The notes under the pieces were generated by a model that made no database searches, had not been told where the DNA came from, and saw only the letters and a program-made list of their open reading frames with translations. From Candidatus Villigracilaceae bacterium (GTDB taxonomy: Bacteria > Chloroflexota > Anaerolineae > Anaerolineales > Villigracilaceae), in contig JAPKMP010000005.1 in NCBI GenBank assembly GCA_026645935.1, forward strand, positions 124,001 through 188,000: 64,000 nt of DNA, given 5' to 3'. The translations under genes were made by a program, and so were the position numbers. Shown piece after piece: positions 36,059 through 45,112 of the stretch (position 1 is its first letter; each line of letters begins with the position of its first letter).

Positions 36059-38539
36059 TCAAATCCCGGATTTGTTTACAAGAACGGATTCTTTTTCATC
36101 AGGCGGCGTCAATGCATACTGAATAGCCTCGTCCAATTTCATGGCTCTCCCAAAATCCCAGGACGCCATGAAGGATGTTTCTCCCAAACGCTCACGCGCC
36201 GTTGGCATTAAAGTGGTATACAGTTGCTCGCGCGCAGGGGTGGGCTGGAAACCCAGGTTTTGATGAAGTTTTTCCGCGGCACCCCAAATTCGGGCCGCGC
36301 GGTCAAAATATCCCTGAACTGCGTTCAATTGCGCTAATGCTTTGAGGTTGTAAGTAATACCCACTTTATCCATGACTTCAACCCTGAGATTCAGGCCCTC
36401 TGAGTAGTGTTCCCGGGCTTGACGAAATCTCCCCTCCAATCGTTCCAAATTTCCCAGCCCTTCCAGGCCTGCTGCGATGTGCCACTTATCTTTTGACGCT
36501 CTTGAAATGCCCAGCCCTTGAAGCACATAAGGCTTAGCGGCTTCCAGGTTCCCGATTGCAATATGAGTCTCAGCCAGATAATAGGAGAGCCTGCAAACCC
36601 ATAAGTCTTCCTTCAATTCCTTGAACAGCTGCAAGCTTTCGACTTGCAGGGGAATGCATTCAAGATAATGATGGTGATCGAGTTCGATTGCCGCCAGTTC
36701 CATCAACGCCCATGCAATTCGCTTTTTGTCGCCGAGATTCTGCGCCAGCCACAACGATTCTTGGATGAAAGCGATCTGCCCTGAATAATCGCCCTCGGCG
36801 CGGGCAAAATCAGCCCTCAGCAACAAGGCTCGTGCGCGTGCCAGGGTCGGCGAAGTGTGCGCCGCCAGAAGTTGTTTCATCCACTCGCGGCCCTCAGTGA
36901 GATAACCGCGATACAACCACAGGGGCCATACATAAGCCATCAGCTCCAATCCCTGCCCCGTCCGCTCCCCGGATGGGACACCGGTATCCCCGTTATCGAG
37001 CGACCACGTCAATGCCGCGCGCAGGTTGTCGATTTCAGCCTCAGCCCAATCCAACGAACTCTTCTCGGCAAATAACCTTGGCTCAGCCTCTTCTGCCGTT
37101 TTCAGGAAATGGGCAAAGTGACGATCACGCAGGGCTTCCATCTCACCCTGGGATTTGAGCCTTTCGCGCGCGAAATCAAGGATCGTTTGAAGCATTTTAT
37201 AACGCGGCTCGATCTTTGACTGCCATTCCACGATGACAAGTGACTTGTTCACCAATTGTGAAAGCAGATCAAGCAGTTGATCCGTCGGTACCAGGGATGG
37301 ATCGCTGGCCACCGATTCCGCCGCTTCCAATGTCCAACCGCCTGAGAATATCGAAAGCCTTTCAAGCAATTTCCCTTCCGCCTCCGAAAGCAGACTTCGG
37401 CTCCATTCTATTGTCGCCTGCAGAGTTTGATGGCGCGGCATGGTCGTGCTTCCCCCGCTCAATAATTGAAAACTGGTTTCAAGGCGCGTCGCGATTTGTT
37501 GGATGGATAACGCTGTCATCCTTGCTGCGGCAAGTTCAATGGCAAGTGGAATTCCGTCCAGACGGCGGCATATCTGTGCGACAAAAGTAGCATTTCCATC
37601 ATTGAGTTCAAAGGGTGGAAAGGCCGCCTGCGCGCGTTCGACGAACAATCTTACCGATTCGAACCGGGAAAAGATATCCGCACTCGAGGCATCATCCTTC
37701 GGCAGGGAAAGGGAGGGCACACGGAAATGCGTCTCGCCAGGGATGTTGAGAATCTCGCGGCTCGTTGCGAGGATTTGCACATGCGGGCAAACGCGCAGGA
37801 TGTCTTCTGCAAACTTCGCGGCGGCAGAAACAATTTGCTCACAGTTATCGAGTATCAGCAAAACATGTTTTGTCCGCAGGTATTTTGTAATCGCCTCTTT
37901 CAACGCGCTGTCTTGCGCCTCTGGGATATGCAGAGTCGTAGATACGGCCTGCAGCACTAGAGCGGGATCCAGGATCGAAGCCAGTTCGATCAACCAAATA
38001 CCATCTTCAAATTCTTTGGTCAGGTGTCTTGCCGTCTCGAGCGCCAACCTTGTCTTACCGCAGCCGCCGCTACCTGTCAGTGTGACCAGCCTGGCTTTCT
38101 CGTGAGTAGGATCAAGAAGTTGTTTGATCTCTGCTATCTCGCGCCCACGCCCGATGAAACTGGTGAGATGAAGGGGAAGGTTGGTTTGTACATTCTCCTC
38201 CATTTGCAGTGATTCCACCACTTCCTTTCGGGCGGAACTTGATAAAGTAAGGATGCCGCCCCGCGGCAACTCTTCGCCCCGCGCCTGAGCCGCAAGATCG
38301 ACAAGCCGCGCCACGATCTCCGGCTCATCCTCAAGATATAACGCTGGGATGAACAATGCGGTCAGGGCGGAAAGATCGGGTGCGCGTTGGTTTTGCTCCA
38401 GGCGGCTGATCTGCGCTTCGCTGTATCCCACTGCAATTGCAACTTCACGCTGGGTCAGTCGTACGCGCCGACGCAGATACCTCAACAGGTCGCCGAAAGT
38501 AATGAATGAATCAAGAGGGATGGAAGATTCACCGGGCAT
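36059..38539 (-). CDS. XRE-type HTH regulator with STAND ATPase and TPR-like region
   Basis: The 826-residue protein has an N-terminal XRE helix-turn-helix (about 10-70, LTQREVAIAVGYSEAQISRLEQ). An NB-ARC-like STAND ATPase follows (about 125-450): Walker A GSGGCGKTRLA, Walker B HVLLILDNCEQI and a later IPLAIELAAARM. The C-terminal 370 residues are helical repeats of TPR type (about 450-800). Such proteins are signal-driven regulators that assemble on ligand binding. The gene is divergent from a small Pro-rich ORF and a lipoprotein gene across a 91-bp spacer, so these may be its targets. The ligand is unknown. Confidence 0.88.
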   Translation of the reverse strand: MPGESSIPLDSFITFGDLLRYLRRRVRLTQREVAIAVGYSEAQISRLEQNQRAPDLSALTALFIPALYLEDEPEIVARLVDLAAQARGEELPRGGILTLSSSARKEVVESLQMEENVQTNLPLHLTSFIGRGREIAEIKQLLDPTHEKARLVTLTGSGGCGKTRLALETARHLTKEFEDGIWLIELASILDPALVLQAVSTTLHIPEAQDSALKEAITKYLRTKHVLLILDNCEQIVSAAAKFAEDILRVCPHVQILATSREILNIPGETHFRVPSLSLPKDDASSADIFSRFESVRLFVERAQAAFPPFELNDGNATFVAQICRRLDGIPLAIELAAARMTALSIQQIATRLETSFQLLSGGSTTMPRHQTLQATIEWSRSLLSEAEGKLLERLSIFSGGWTLEAAESVASDPSLVPTDQLLDLLSQLVNKSLVIVEWQSKIEPRYKMLQTILDFARERLKSQGEMEALRDRHFAHFLKTAEEAEPRLFAEKSSLDWAEAEIDNLRAALTWSLDNGDTGVPSGERTGQGLELMAYVWPLWLYRGYLTEGREWMKQLLAAHTSPTLARARALLLRADFARAEGDYSGQIAFIQESLWLAQNLGDKKRIAWALMELAAIELDHHHYLECIPLQVESLQLFKELKEDLWVCRLSYYLAETHIAIGNLEAAKPYVLQGLGISRASKDKWHIAAGLEGLGNLERLEGRFRQAREHYSEGLNLRVEVMDKVGITYNLKALAQLNAVQGYFDRAARIWGAAEKLHQNLGFQPTPAREQLYTTLMPTARERLGETSFMASWDFGRAMKLDEAIQYALTPPDEKESVLVNKSGI

Positions 38540-38630
38540 CTTTCCATCAAGTTTACTCCCAAGTTGGTAAGAAATGTCATATATGGAAACCCTGGCTCCG
38601 CTACACTGCGGTTATTGAACAAGGAGCGAT

Positions 38631-38816
38631 ATGCGACGGATTATTGAACGAGTTGTGACGGTTGTGACGACCACCACCTGGACGATCACCTGGAGGGAGG
38701 ATCCGCCTCCCGCCCCGCCCGAAGCGGGTCCGGCGCTTCCCGCCGAATCTTCGCCCGAAACTGCTCCGCCCGAGCCGATTCCCAAGGAGGCTGACCCGCC
38801 AGAGAAGATGAATTGA
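38631..38816 (+). CDS. Small Pro/Glu-rich protein, unknown function
   Basis: The 61-residue ORF has AAGGAG 6 nt before its ATG. The N-terminal half is Val/Thr-rich (RVVTVVTTTTWTITW), and the C-terminal half is Pro, Ala and Glu (EDPPPAPPEAGPALP). I recognise no family. The SD and its position as the first gene divergent from the STAND regulator support expression, but low complexity makes a chance ORF possible. Confidence 0.45.
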   Translation: MRRIIERVVTVVTTTTWTITWREDPPPAPPEAGPALPAESSPETAPPEPIPKEADPPEKMN

Positions 38817-38865
38817 CTTTATCCGTATCGCCGTAAACCCAAATCATTTTTCGAAAGGAAAAAAC

Positions 38866-39606
38866 ATGAACACAAAAAATCCGTCCGTTTTATTTTTCAT
38901 TTTCGCTCTCCTTGCCCTCCTGCTCGGCGCATGCGCCCTTAGCGCTCAAGGCGATGACCCGACCCTTGTAGTCAAAGCCTTCTACGACGCGTTCAACGAA
39001 GGCGACATTGAAAAGGCAATGAGCTTGACCGCCGAAGACTATGTGATGAACGATCCCTTCGGCACCTACAATCGTGCAGATGCCGCCATCCAATGGCAGG
39101 CGGTCTACGACGCTGGGCTCACCTTCAACCAGACGAACTTCGTCCACTCCGGAAACGGACGCGTTACTTCCTGCTATGAAGTCTTCGAGAACGGCACTTC
39201 CATCGATAAAGGCTGCGGCAACGTCACCCACGTGGTGGACGGAAAGATCGTCTATGATGGGCTCGAAAACGCCGAACAGATCTGGGTCGTGCAGAAATAT
39301 TACGAAGCGCTCAACGCCGGGAATCTCGACGCCGCCATGTCTTATATTGCGACCGATGCGATGTTCATCAACCCGACAGGCACCTACGAAGGCGCGGATT
39401 CGATCCGCGAATCGCTCGAAGGCTTGGTGAAGGACGGCATCACCTTCAACCTGAGCAATTTCCGCAACACCGATGGGACTGTTGTTTACGACTACGAAGT
39501 CCTGCAAGGCGGGGATGTGCTCGACAAAGGCACGAACGGACTGACACAGGTCAAGGACGGTTGGATCGTCTTTGATGGCACGGAAGAAACCCTGCCTGCA
39601 CGATAG
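38866..39606 (+). CDS. Lipoprotein with two NTF2-like (SnoaL-type) domains
   Basis: The 246-residue protein has a clear lipobox (ALLLGAC). Two related NTF2-like domains follow, about 30-135 (VVKAFYDAFNEGDIEKAMSLTAEDYVMNDPFGTY) and about 138-240 (VVQKYYEALNAGNLDAAMSYIATDAMFINPTGTY). The shared pattern shows internal duplication. NTF2-like folds bind small ligands or act as enzymes; the role here is unknown. AAAGGAAA lies before the ATG, and a strong terminator follows. Confidence 0.85.
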   Translation: MNTKNPSVLFFIFALLALLLGACALSAQGDDPTLVVKAFYDAFNEGDIEKAMSLTAEDYVMNDPFGTYNRADAAIQWQAVYDAGLTFNQTNFVHSGNGRVTSCYEVFENGTSIDKGCGNVTHVVDGKIVYDGLENAEQIWVVQKYYEALNAGNLDAAMSYIATDAMFINPTGTYEGADSIRESLEGLVKDGITFNLSNFRNTDGTVVYDYEVLQGGDVLDKGTNGLTQVKDGWIVFDGTEETLPAR

Positions 39607-39616
39607 CCTATATGCC

Positions 39617-39655
39617 AAAAAAGGACGCAGCGTTTTGCTTCGCTGTGTCCTTTTT
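39617..39655 (+). terminator. Rho-independent terminator
   Basis: AAAAGGACGCAGCG (ending 39632) pairs with CGCTGTGTCCTTTT (from 39641), with one G-U pair, followed by further T. It closes the transcript of the double NTF2-like lipoprotein. Confidence 0.9.
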
Positions 39656-39944
39656 GGTTATTCAAAGTAACAAAAATCACCTTGCAAATTGTCACTCTTT
39701 GAGACAATCGTAGTCATGCTTTGCTTTGCTTAGCATGACACCTGAAAGCGTTAGGCAATTAAAGTTACCCTGAGTCGGTCTCAATAGATCCGACAATCTT
39801 CAATCGAGGCATCTTTAAGGTCCTGATTGACGTGACGATCCAGTATCCCTATTGCATGAGTGCTCTGCCGCAGTCCCCGGCGGCAGGGATGCCACCTTGA
39901 GCAAGGTAATCGCATGACTTTTGCAAGAAGGCTAGCAAATAAAG
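39656..39944. other. Intergenic region without a gene
   Basis: The stretch has no supported ORF (the 71-residue minus-strand ORF at 39781 is Cys/Arg-rich without SD). It contains CATGCT and AGCATG arms around a TTGCTTTGCTT loop near 39716-39740 and nothing else I can name. Confidence 0.4.
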
Positions 39945-41003
39945 TTATCTCTCCACACTTACGATCCCACCCACAGCATTCAAACGGAGGGTCCACGTAC
40001 TGCCGGGTTGAAATTGTTGAAACTCTGTAACCGAACCGGGGGAATAGCCGATCTGTCCGTCGCTCGAGCTGAATGTGACCTGGAAGGATTCAGTGCTGTC
40101 ACCGATGCGTTGTCCGCTGAAAACGGACGGCTCCGCATACACCGGGTAAAGGTCGTCCCCATCCAACTCATAAGTCTGGATGGTCGTCCATTCATCCACG
40201 GTATAACTGCAATACTGTTCGGTTTCGGTGCGGCATTCGGTGACAACCTCGGCGTATCCGTTGCCCCTGTCGATCGTTTTATCCTCGCAGATCTCCTGGC
40301 TCTCCGTTCGGCAGGAGACGTTGTACGCGTCTGAAGGCGGACTGCCGCGCTCGTTGTTATGGTCAACCGCACGGACTTCCTGAACGGGGACCGATGTCTT
40401 CCAATACACGCTGGTTACCGTCCCTTCCACGGTACGGCTCGGTAAAACGAATAGAAACAGAATTGCGCCGCAGCATAACAACAGAAAGGCGCCGATTCCC
40501 GCCGCGATCATCCAGTTGAATTTTTTCGGCTTTTCCTGTGGAACCGGCATTGCACCAGCCTGGGGCTGCGCAGGTTTTGCCGGAGCAGGCTGGGTAACCT
40601 TTATCGGCGCACCGCAGTTGACACATTTCTTCGCCATTCCCGTGTTCTCGCTCCCGCAATTCGAGCAGATGAGTACCTTCGGCGCGGACGGAGCCGCCTG
40701 CATCACCTGCCCCGCTTGACGCGACTTGCCTTCCTTTAGATCCGCTCCGCACTGCGAGCAGGTCAATGCCGTTGCCGGGTTGCGCGTGCCGCAGAATCCA
40801 CAGTGGATATCCGCCCCGGCTTTCGCGGCTTGGACCACTTTGTCATCTGTGATGAGCTTCTCCTCCACAGCACGCTGGAATTGAACGTTCTCAGGCTGCG
40901 GCGCGCCGCAATTCTCACAGGTCTTCACCGGACCCGGGTTGCGCCCATCGCAGTTCGGGCAGACCCATTCAAGTTGCACAACACCTTTTGTTCTTCTTTG
41001 CAT
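39945..41003 (-). CDS. Zinc-ribbon membrane protein
   Basis: The 352-residue protein has three zinc-ribbon modules in the first 135 residues, each with two CxxC pairs (WVCPNCDG..CENCG, HCGFCGT..CSQCG, ICSNCGS..CVNCG). A Pro/Gln/Ala linker and one membrane segment (about 168-190) follow. The extracytoplasmic C-terminus of about 160 residues holds several Cys (VSCRTESQEICEDK ... ECRTETEQYCSY). Ribbons on one side of the membrane and a disulfide-capable domain on the other suggest a scaffold or sensor, but no family function is known to me. Confidence 0.75.
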   Translation of the reverse strand: MQRRTKGVVQLEWVCPNCDGRNPGPVKTCENCGAPQPENVQFQRAVEEKLITDDKVVQAAKAGADIHCGFCGTRNPATALTCSQCGADLKEGKSRQAGQVMQAAPSAPKVLICSNCGSENTGMAKKCVNCGAPIKVTQPAPAKPAQPQAGAMPVPQEKPKKFNWMIAAGIGAFLLLCCGAILFLFVLPSRTVEGTVTSVYWKTSVPVQEVRAVDHNNERGSPPSDAYNVSCRTESQEICEDKTIDRGNGYAEVVTECRTETEQYCSYTVDEWTTIQTYELDGDDLYPVYAEPSVFSGQRIGDSTESFQVTFSSSDGQIGYSPGSVTEFQQFQPGSTWTLRLNAVGGIVSVER

Positions 41004-41060
41004 CGAGAACTCCTGTTGATCTGGCGCAGAGTCTATTATGATGATGACTCCGCAAAAATT

Positions 41061-42065
41061 TCAAATTCCGTGTCGTTTCCTGATCTCATTCAAACGCGGC
41101 TCGAAGTCCGGTTCCTTGTACGGAGACCTGTCATCCGCTTCATCCCTTAAGGGACGGTGCATCAGCGCGTCGAAGACTGCCGCCGCCCCGTTGGCGACGT
41201 TATGCGGGTCGTATCCGCCCTCCAGCACAAAGATGATCTTTCCGCCGCAGATTTCATCCGCCATTTGAACAAGCTTCCTCGAGACCTCATAAAACCCGCG
41301 CATCGATAACCCCAACGAAGTAATGGGATCGTTCCAATGCGAATCAAACCCTGCAGACACGAGCAACATTTCAGGTTTGAACGACTCAACCATCGGCTTA
41401 AAGATAAAGTCTGCGATTTGGGAAAAGGTTTCATCCCCCGCGTGAGGCGGGAGCGGTACGTTGACGAGTCGATTCCTGGCATCAGGCGCATCGTCCAGCC
41501 AGCCGGTGCCGGGGTAGATTCCCCACTGATGCGTGGAGATAAATCCCGCGCGGTCTTCGTTCAATAAACAGGCCTGAGTCCCGTTGCCGTGATGCGCGTC
41601 ATAGTCTATGACCATCACGCGTTTCATCCCTTTCGCCAGCAGGTCTTTTGCGGCAATGGCGATATTGCTGAAAATGCAAAAACCCATCGCACGATCCGGT
41701 TCGGCATGATGCCCTGGCGGGCGGACGACGGCAAATGCGTTGTTCGCATCGCCGTTCATCACAGCGCGGGAGCAGGTTAACACTCCGCCCGCGGCGAGCT
41801 TGGCGTCTTCATAAGAAGTTCGAGTCACGAAGGTTGGTGCATAATCGATGATGCCCGGTCCCTCCTTACAGACTTCATTTATCGCTTCGATCATCCGCGG
41901 TGGATGAACCAGAGTCAAGTCTTCTTCATTTGCCGAAACGGCTTCGATCTTTTGCGCGCCAAAAGTTGGGAGTAAAGACTCCAAGATCTCCAGCCTCGCC
42001 GGCTGTTCGGGATGATCCGGGAATTCATGCTCCCGCGAAGGGACGAATGTATACATCGTGGCCAT
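41061..42065 (-). CDS. Histone deacetylase / acetylpolyamine amidohydrolase family protein
   Basis: This zinc hydrolase removes acetyl groups from lysine or polyamines. From ATG 42065 the protein has 334 residues. The catalytic blocks are present: VRPPGHHAEPDRAMGFC with the His pair, MVIDYDAHHGNGTQ with Asp and His ligands, LLVSAGFDSHWNDP with the second Asp, and the terminal LEGGYDP. The ORF track begins at TTG 42071. A TATAAT (42077-42072 on the minus strand) ends only 6 nt before this ATG, so the transcript may be leaderless. The physiological substrate is unknown. It is a stand-alone gene. Confidence 0.9.
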   Translation of the reverse strand: MATMYTFVPSREHEFPDHPEQPARLEILESLLPTFGAQKIEAVSANEEDLTLVHPPRMIEAINEVCKEGPGIIDYAPTFVTRTSYEDAKLAAGGVLTCSRAVMNGDANNAFAVVRPPGHHAEPDRAMGFCIFSNIAIAAKDLLAKGMKRVMVIDYDAHHGNGTQACLLNEDRAGFISTHQWGIYPGTGWLDDAPDARNRLVNVPLPPHAGDETFSQIADFIFKPMVESFKPEMLLVSAGFDSHWNDPITSLGLSMRGFYEVSRKLVQMADEICGGKIIFVLEGGYDPHNVANGAAAVFDALMHRPLRDEADDRSPYKEPDFEPRLNEIRKRHGI

Positions 42066-42139
42066 GGACAAATTATAGCCCCCATATTGCTATTGCATAA
42101 ATCCCCAATACGAATCGATCTTTGATTCTTCAAAAGATA

Positions 42140-42184
42140 CCGCCGCCTGCCAGCATGGGGGGGACATGCTGGGCAGAGCGGCGG
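42140..42184 (-). terminator. Long GC-rich hairpin after the NYN gene
   Basis: On the minus strand CCGCCGCTCTGCCCAGCATG pairs with CATGCTGGCAGGCGGCGG, with two small bulges. It is followed by TATCTTTTG. It lies between the stop of the NYN gene and the start of the deacetylase-like gene and probably ends the NYN transcript, though the T-tract is interrupted. Confidence 0.55.
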
Positions 42185-42295
42185 ATGACACCAGAATACC
42201 AGTAAAAGGGAGGGCAGGTGTCGATGAAGATAATATACACCTTTTTTATCCGTATTGCAATAGAAAAACATGAGAAAAAGGTACTATCGGGTACG

Positions 42296-42760
42296 CTATC
42301 TCCCCTGCTTGAAGATTCTCAGCCACTCCTCCACTTCCTGTTTGGATAATTGCGCTTCCTCCTGGCTTGATTTTTGTCCGGTTGAGAGGGCGGCTCTTAA
42401 TTGATCGACAAACTCTTCAGATCGGATCGTCACTGCTTTGTTCGCCTTTACCATCGCCTGCACTTCGCGGTCGGAGGAGACCACAGACCAGTTCCCTGCC
42501 GCCTTGCCCATCGACTCCAACCGCCTGCAGATGGCGGAATCGGCCGTCAATCCCTGCCTTACGAAATGCGCCTTGATAATGCCGATTTTTCGCATCCCCG
42601 CCTGGCCGGCAGGCGCGCCGTCGAAATAAACCTCCACCGGATGGCGCGTGATCCGCACAAAGTCCTGCAAGAGGCGCACAAGTTCCAATTCATCGTCCGG
42701 TTCATCGAGGCGCAATCCAAGCTTGGGAATCAGGTTATGTCCGTCGATCAAGTAGGGCAT
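42296..42760 (-). CDS. NYN-domain RNase-like protein (YacP type)
   Basis: The 154-residue protein begins MPYLIDGHNLIPKLG, the start of YacP/NYN nucleases with a metal-binding Asp. VEVYFDGAP and WSVVSSDREVQAMVKA give further acidic positions typical of PIN-like nucleases. The C-terminal helix is Glu/Gln-rich. Such proteins cleave RNA, probably tRNA or rRNA; the target is not known here. It is a single gene on the minus strand, 57 nt downstream of the OsmC gene. Confidence 0.85.
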   Translation of the reverse strand: MPYLIDGHNLIPKLGLRLDEPDDELELVRLLQDFVRITRHPVEVYFDGAPAGQAGMRKIGIIKAHFVRQGLTADSAICRRLESMGKAAGNWSVVSSDREVQAMVKANKAVTIRSEEFVDQLRAALSTGQKSSQEEAQLSKQEVEEWLRIFKQGR

Positions 42761-42817
42761 CCACGCATTGTACTTTAAAAAGCGGTTTTCACTTGCGAGG
42801 TGGCCGCCGTTCGCGGA

Positions 42818-43237
42818 CTATGTTGCTTCCACCACCTTGGTCATCACATCGAAGGTCGGCGGGTGCTCGAGCGTTTTCTTGACCTTACACAACTCCGCCG
42901 AACGGATCAGCGCCGCATGATACTGTTCGGGGAATGTGGGCGGGACCTGGATCTCCAATTCGATGTGATCCATCAGACCGGTCGCCGGGTTCGGGTGATG
43001 ATGCTGAATGATACGGATGCCCTCGGTGGGCAGGTTTCGCTGGCGACAAAACCCCAGCACATAAATGCCCGCGCAAGTGCCGATGGATGCCAGGAACAAC
43101 TCGAAGGGCATCGGCGCGGTGTCGTCGTTCGGCTGGTCGGTTTTTACCGTATGCCCGCGGAAGTGCGCGTCCACTTTTTGCCCGCCGGGGAAGTCAATGA
43201 TCATGTCCATATGGAACTCTCCAAATTTGATTTGCAT
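42818..43237 (-). CDS. OsmC/Ohr-family protein
   Basis: The 139-residue protein has the OsmC fold pattern, with PMPFELFLASIGTCAGIYVLGFC containing the first redox Cys and the second Cys further on (SAELCKVKKTLEH). Related enzymes reduce organic hydroperoxides with two Cys. The spacing of the second Cys differs from classical Ohr, so the assignment stays at family level. Confidence 0.85.
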   Translation of the reverse strand: MQIKFGEFHMDMIIDFPGGQKVDAHFRGHTVKTDQPNDDTAPMPFELFLASIGTCAGIYVLGFCRQRNLPTEGIRIIQHHHPNPATGLMDHIELEIQVPPTFPEQYHAALIRSAELCKVKKTLEHPPTFDVMTKVVEAT

Positions 43238-43359
43238 ATTTTGGACGCGTAATCCTTTCCCATGTTACGAACGTTCATCGTGGATTTGGAGTGACGTTTG
43301 TCATCATCCGGCAATTGCATCGGATTCAGTCCAGTTTCGTAGATTAACGCGTATAAACC

Positions 43360-43386
43360 TTGCCGATTCCAAAATCCGAATATAAT
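43360..43386 (+). promoter_or_regulatory. Possible promoter of the DUF1232 gene
   Basis: A perfect -10 TATAAT (43381-43386) lies 24 nt before the ATG at 43411. The best -35 match, TTGCCG (43360-43365), is only 15 nt away, so the promoter is incomplete by consensus. Confidence 0.4.
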
Positions 43387-43410
43387 GAAGTTGCCAAAAA
43401 GGAGAACATA

Positions 43411-43770
43411 ATGACCGAGAAAAAAGCCTCTGATATCATCGTCCCCCAGCAGGGCGGTGTGGTGCGTAATATTCTCAACCAGCTTAAACTCATCTTCAGG
43501 CTGATGGGAGATCGCCGGGTCAGTTTTCTTGCAAAACTGATTCCCGTCGGCACATTGATCTATCTCGTATCCCCCATTGACGCCGTATCCCTGCCAATTA
43601 TCGGTGTGGTGGACGACGCCGCTCTGCTCTGGCTAGGCTCCTATATCTTCACGGAACTCTGCCCGCCCGAAGTTGTGCTGGAACATATGAAGGCGCTGGC
43701 TGGAAACATGAAACCGAACGATGTCAACGACGACGTTGTGGACGGCGAGACGACTGAAGCAAAAGAATAA
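43411..43770 (+). CDS. YkvA-like DUF1232 membrane protein
   Basis: From ATG 43411 (AAGGAG upstream) the protein has 119 residues. Its centre carries the DUF1232 pattern (LIFRLMGDRRVSFLAKLIPVGTLIYLVSPIDAVSLPIIGVVDDAALLWLGS), a membrane-associated helical pair with the typical SPID motif. The C-terminus is acidic. The function of the family is unknown. The next gene starts 6 nt after its stop. Confidence 0.85.
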   Translation: MTEKKASDIIVPQQGGVVRNILNQLKLIFRLMGDRRVSFLAKLIPVGTLIYLVSPIDAVSLPIIGVVDDAALLWLGSYIFTELCPPEVVLEHMKALAGNMKPNDVNDDVVDGETTEAKE

Positions 43771-43776
43771 AGACGA

Positions 43777-45003
43777 ATGAAAAGAATAATAATTCTATTA
43801 ATCCTCCCGTTGCTCGCCTGCAGATGGAATGCACTCTTTGTTGCGCAAACCAGTACTCCCTTCCCTGTTAGTACCGGCGATTCGATTCCACAAACCGAAA
43901 CCCTGCCTCAGCCGGTTACCAACACACCCCAAGCCAGCGAAACGCCGATCACGCAGGCAAACAGCTTCCCCGACTCGAGCGGATTTACCTGGATCCCCAT
44001 CCTCAGCGGGTTGGACCGCCCCGTGGATGTGCAATCTGCGTTCGACGGCTCAGGACGATTGTTCGTCATCGAGAAATACGGCGCCATCCGCATCTATAAA
44101 GACGGTCAACTCAAGCCCCAGCCCTTCTTGAACATCGACGATCGCGTCAATGACGAAGGAAACGAGATGGGTCTGCTTGGGTTGGCGTTTCATCCACAGT
44201 ACGAAAGCAACGGGCATTTCTACGTCAACTACACCGGCGCGGGTGGGCACACGCGCATTTCGCGCTTTCAAGCCAGCGGCGATACCGCCGACCCGGCCAG
44301 TGAACTGGTAATGATGGTAGTGGAACAGCCCTACCGGAATCATAACGGGGGTGCGCTCGCCTTCGGACCCGACGGCTTCCTCTACATAGGACTTGGCGAC
44401 GGCGGATCGGGCGGCGACCCGATGAAAAACGGGCAGAACAAGGGTTCTCTTTTGGGAAAAATCCTTCGCATCGATGTGAATAACGGCGACACGTATTCCA
44501 TCCCGGCTGATAACCCTTTCGGCAATGAGGTCTGGGCATACGGGCTTCGCAACCCCTGGCGCCTATCTTTCGACCGAGTCACGGGCGACCTGTGGATCGG
44601 CGATGTGGGACAGAACCAATATGAAGAGATAGATTATCTGCCGGCTGGTTCGCCTGGAGGCGCAAATTTCGGCTGGAGTCTGATGGAAGGCAACCATGGC
44701 TACGACACGATCGTCCCTCAACCCGGCTTGCTTCTCCCCGCCGCGGAATACAGCCACGACTTTGGTTGTTCCGTCACAGGCGGATATGTCTATCGCGGCT
44801 CGATGCCTGAGTGGTACGGTGTCTATGTCTACGGCGATTATTGCTCGGGAACGATCTGGGGGCTGATTCCAGTCGATGGGCAGTGGCAGTCACAAGTCTT
44901 GTTCGAGGCGGTGGCGACGATCACCTCCTTCGGTGAGGATGAATCCAGCGAGTTGTATTTCTCCAGCGATAACGGAAGTGTTTACATCCTTGCAAGGAAA
45001 TAA
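43777..45003 (+). CDS. PQQ-dependent sugar dehydrogenase-like lipoprotein
   Basis: The 408-residue protein has a lipobox (LILPLLAC), a Pro/Thr linker (about 30-68) and a beta-propeller of the glucose/sorbosone dehydrogenase family. Recognisable parts are GLLGLAFHPQYESNGHFYVNYTG, RNHNGGALAFGPDGFLYIGLGDGG, EVWAYGLRNPWRLSFD and LWIGDVGQNQYEEIDYL. Family enzymes oxidise sugars outside the cell with PQQ. A terminator follows the gene. Whether this organism makes PQQ cannot be seen here. Confidence 0.88.
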   Translation: MKRIIILLILPLLACRWNALFVAQTSTPFPVSTGDSIPQTETLPQPVTNTPQASETPITQANSFPDSSGFTWIPILSGLDRPVDVQSAFDGSGRLFVIEKYGAIRIYKDGQLKPQPFLNIDDRVNDEGNEMGLLGLAFHPQYESNGHFYVNYTGAGGHTRISRFQASGDTADPASELVMMVVEQPYRNHNGGALAFGPDGFLYIGLGDGGSGGDPMKNGQNKGSLLGKILRIDVNNGDTYSIPADNPFGNEVWAYGLRNPWRLSFDRVTGDLWIGDVGQNQYEEIDYLPAGSPGGANFGWSLMEGNHGYDTIVPQPGLLLPAAEYSHDFGCSVTGGYVYRGSMPEWYGVYVYGDYCSGTIWGLIPVDGQWQSQVLFEAVATITSFGEDESSELYFSSDNGSVYILARK

Positions 45004-45048
45004 AGACATATCATATCCATAATAAGCGGTTTGTCATTCGAGTCTGTG

Positions 45049-45077
45049 ACGCCTGTCACTGGTAAGGCAGGCGTTTT
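45049..45077 (+). terminator. Probable terminator after the sugar dehydrogenase-like gene
   Basis: ACGCCTG (45049-45055) pairs with CAGGCGT (45068-45074), then TTT. It is short but well placed. Confidence 0.6.
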
Positions 45078-45112
45078 CCATTTAAACTGGGAGTGCAGAG
45101 TCAGGAGGCAGT

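Noticed and set aside
39781-39996. 71-residue minus-strand ORF
   Set aside because: Overlaps the 3' end of the zinc-ribbon gene in another frame and has no SD or typical composition.
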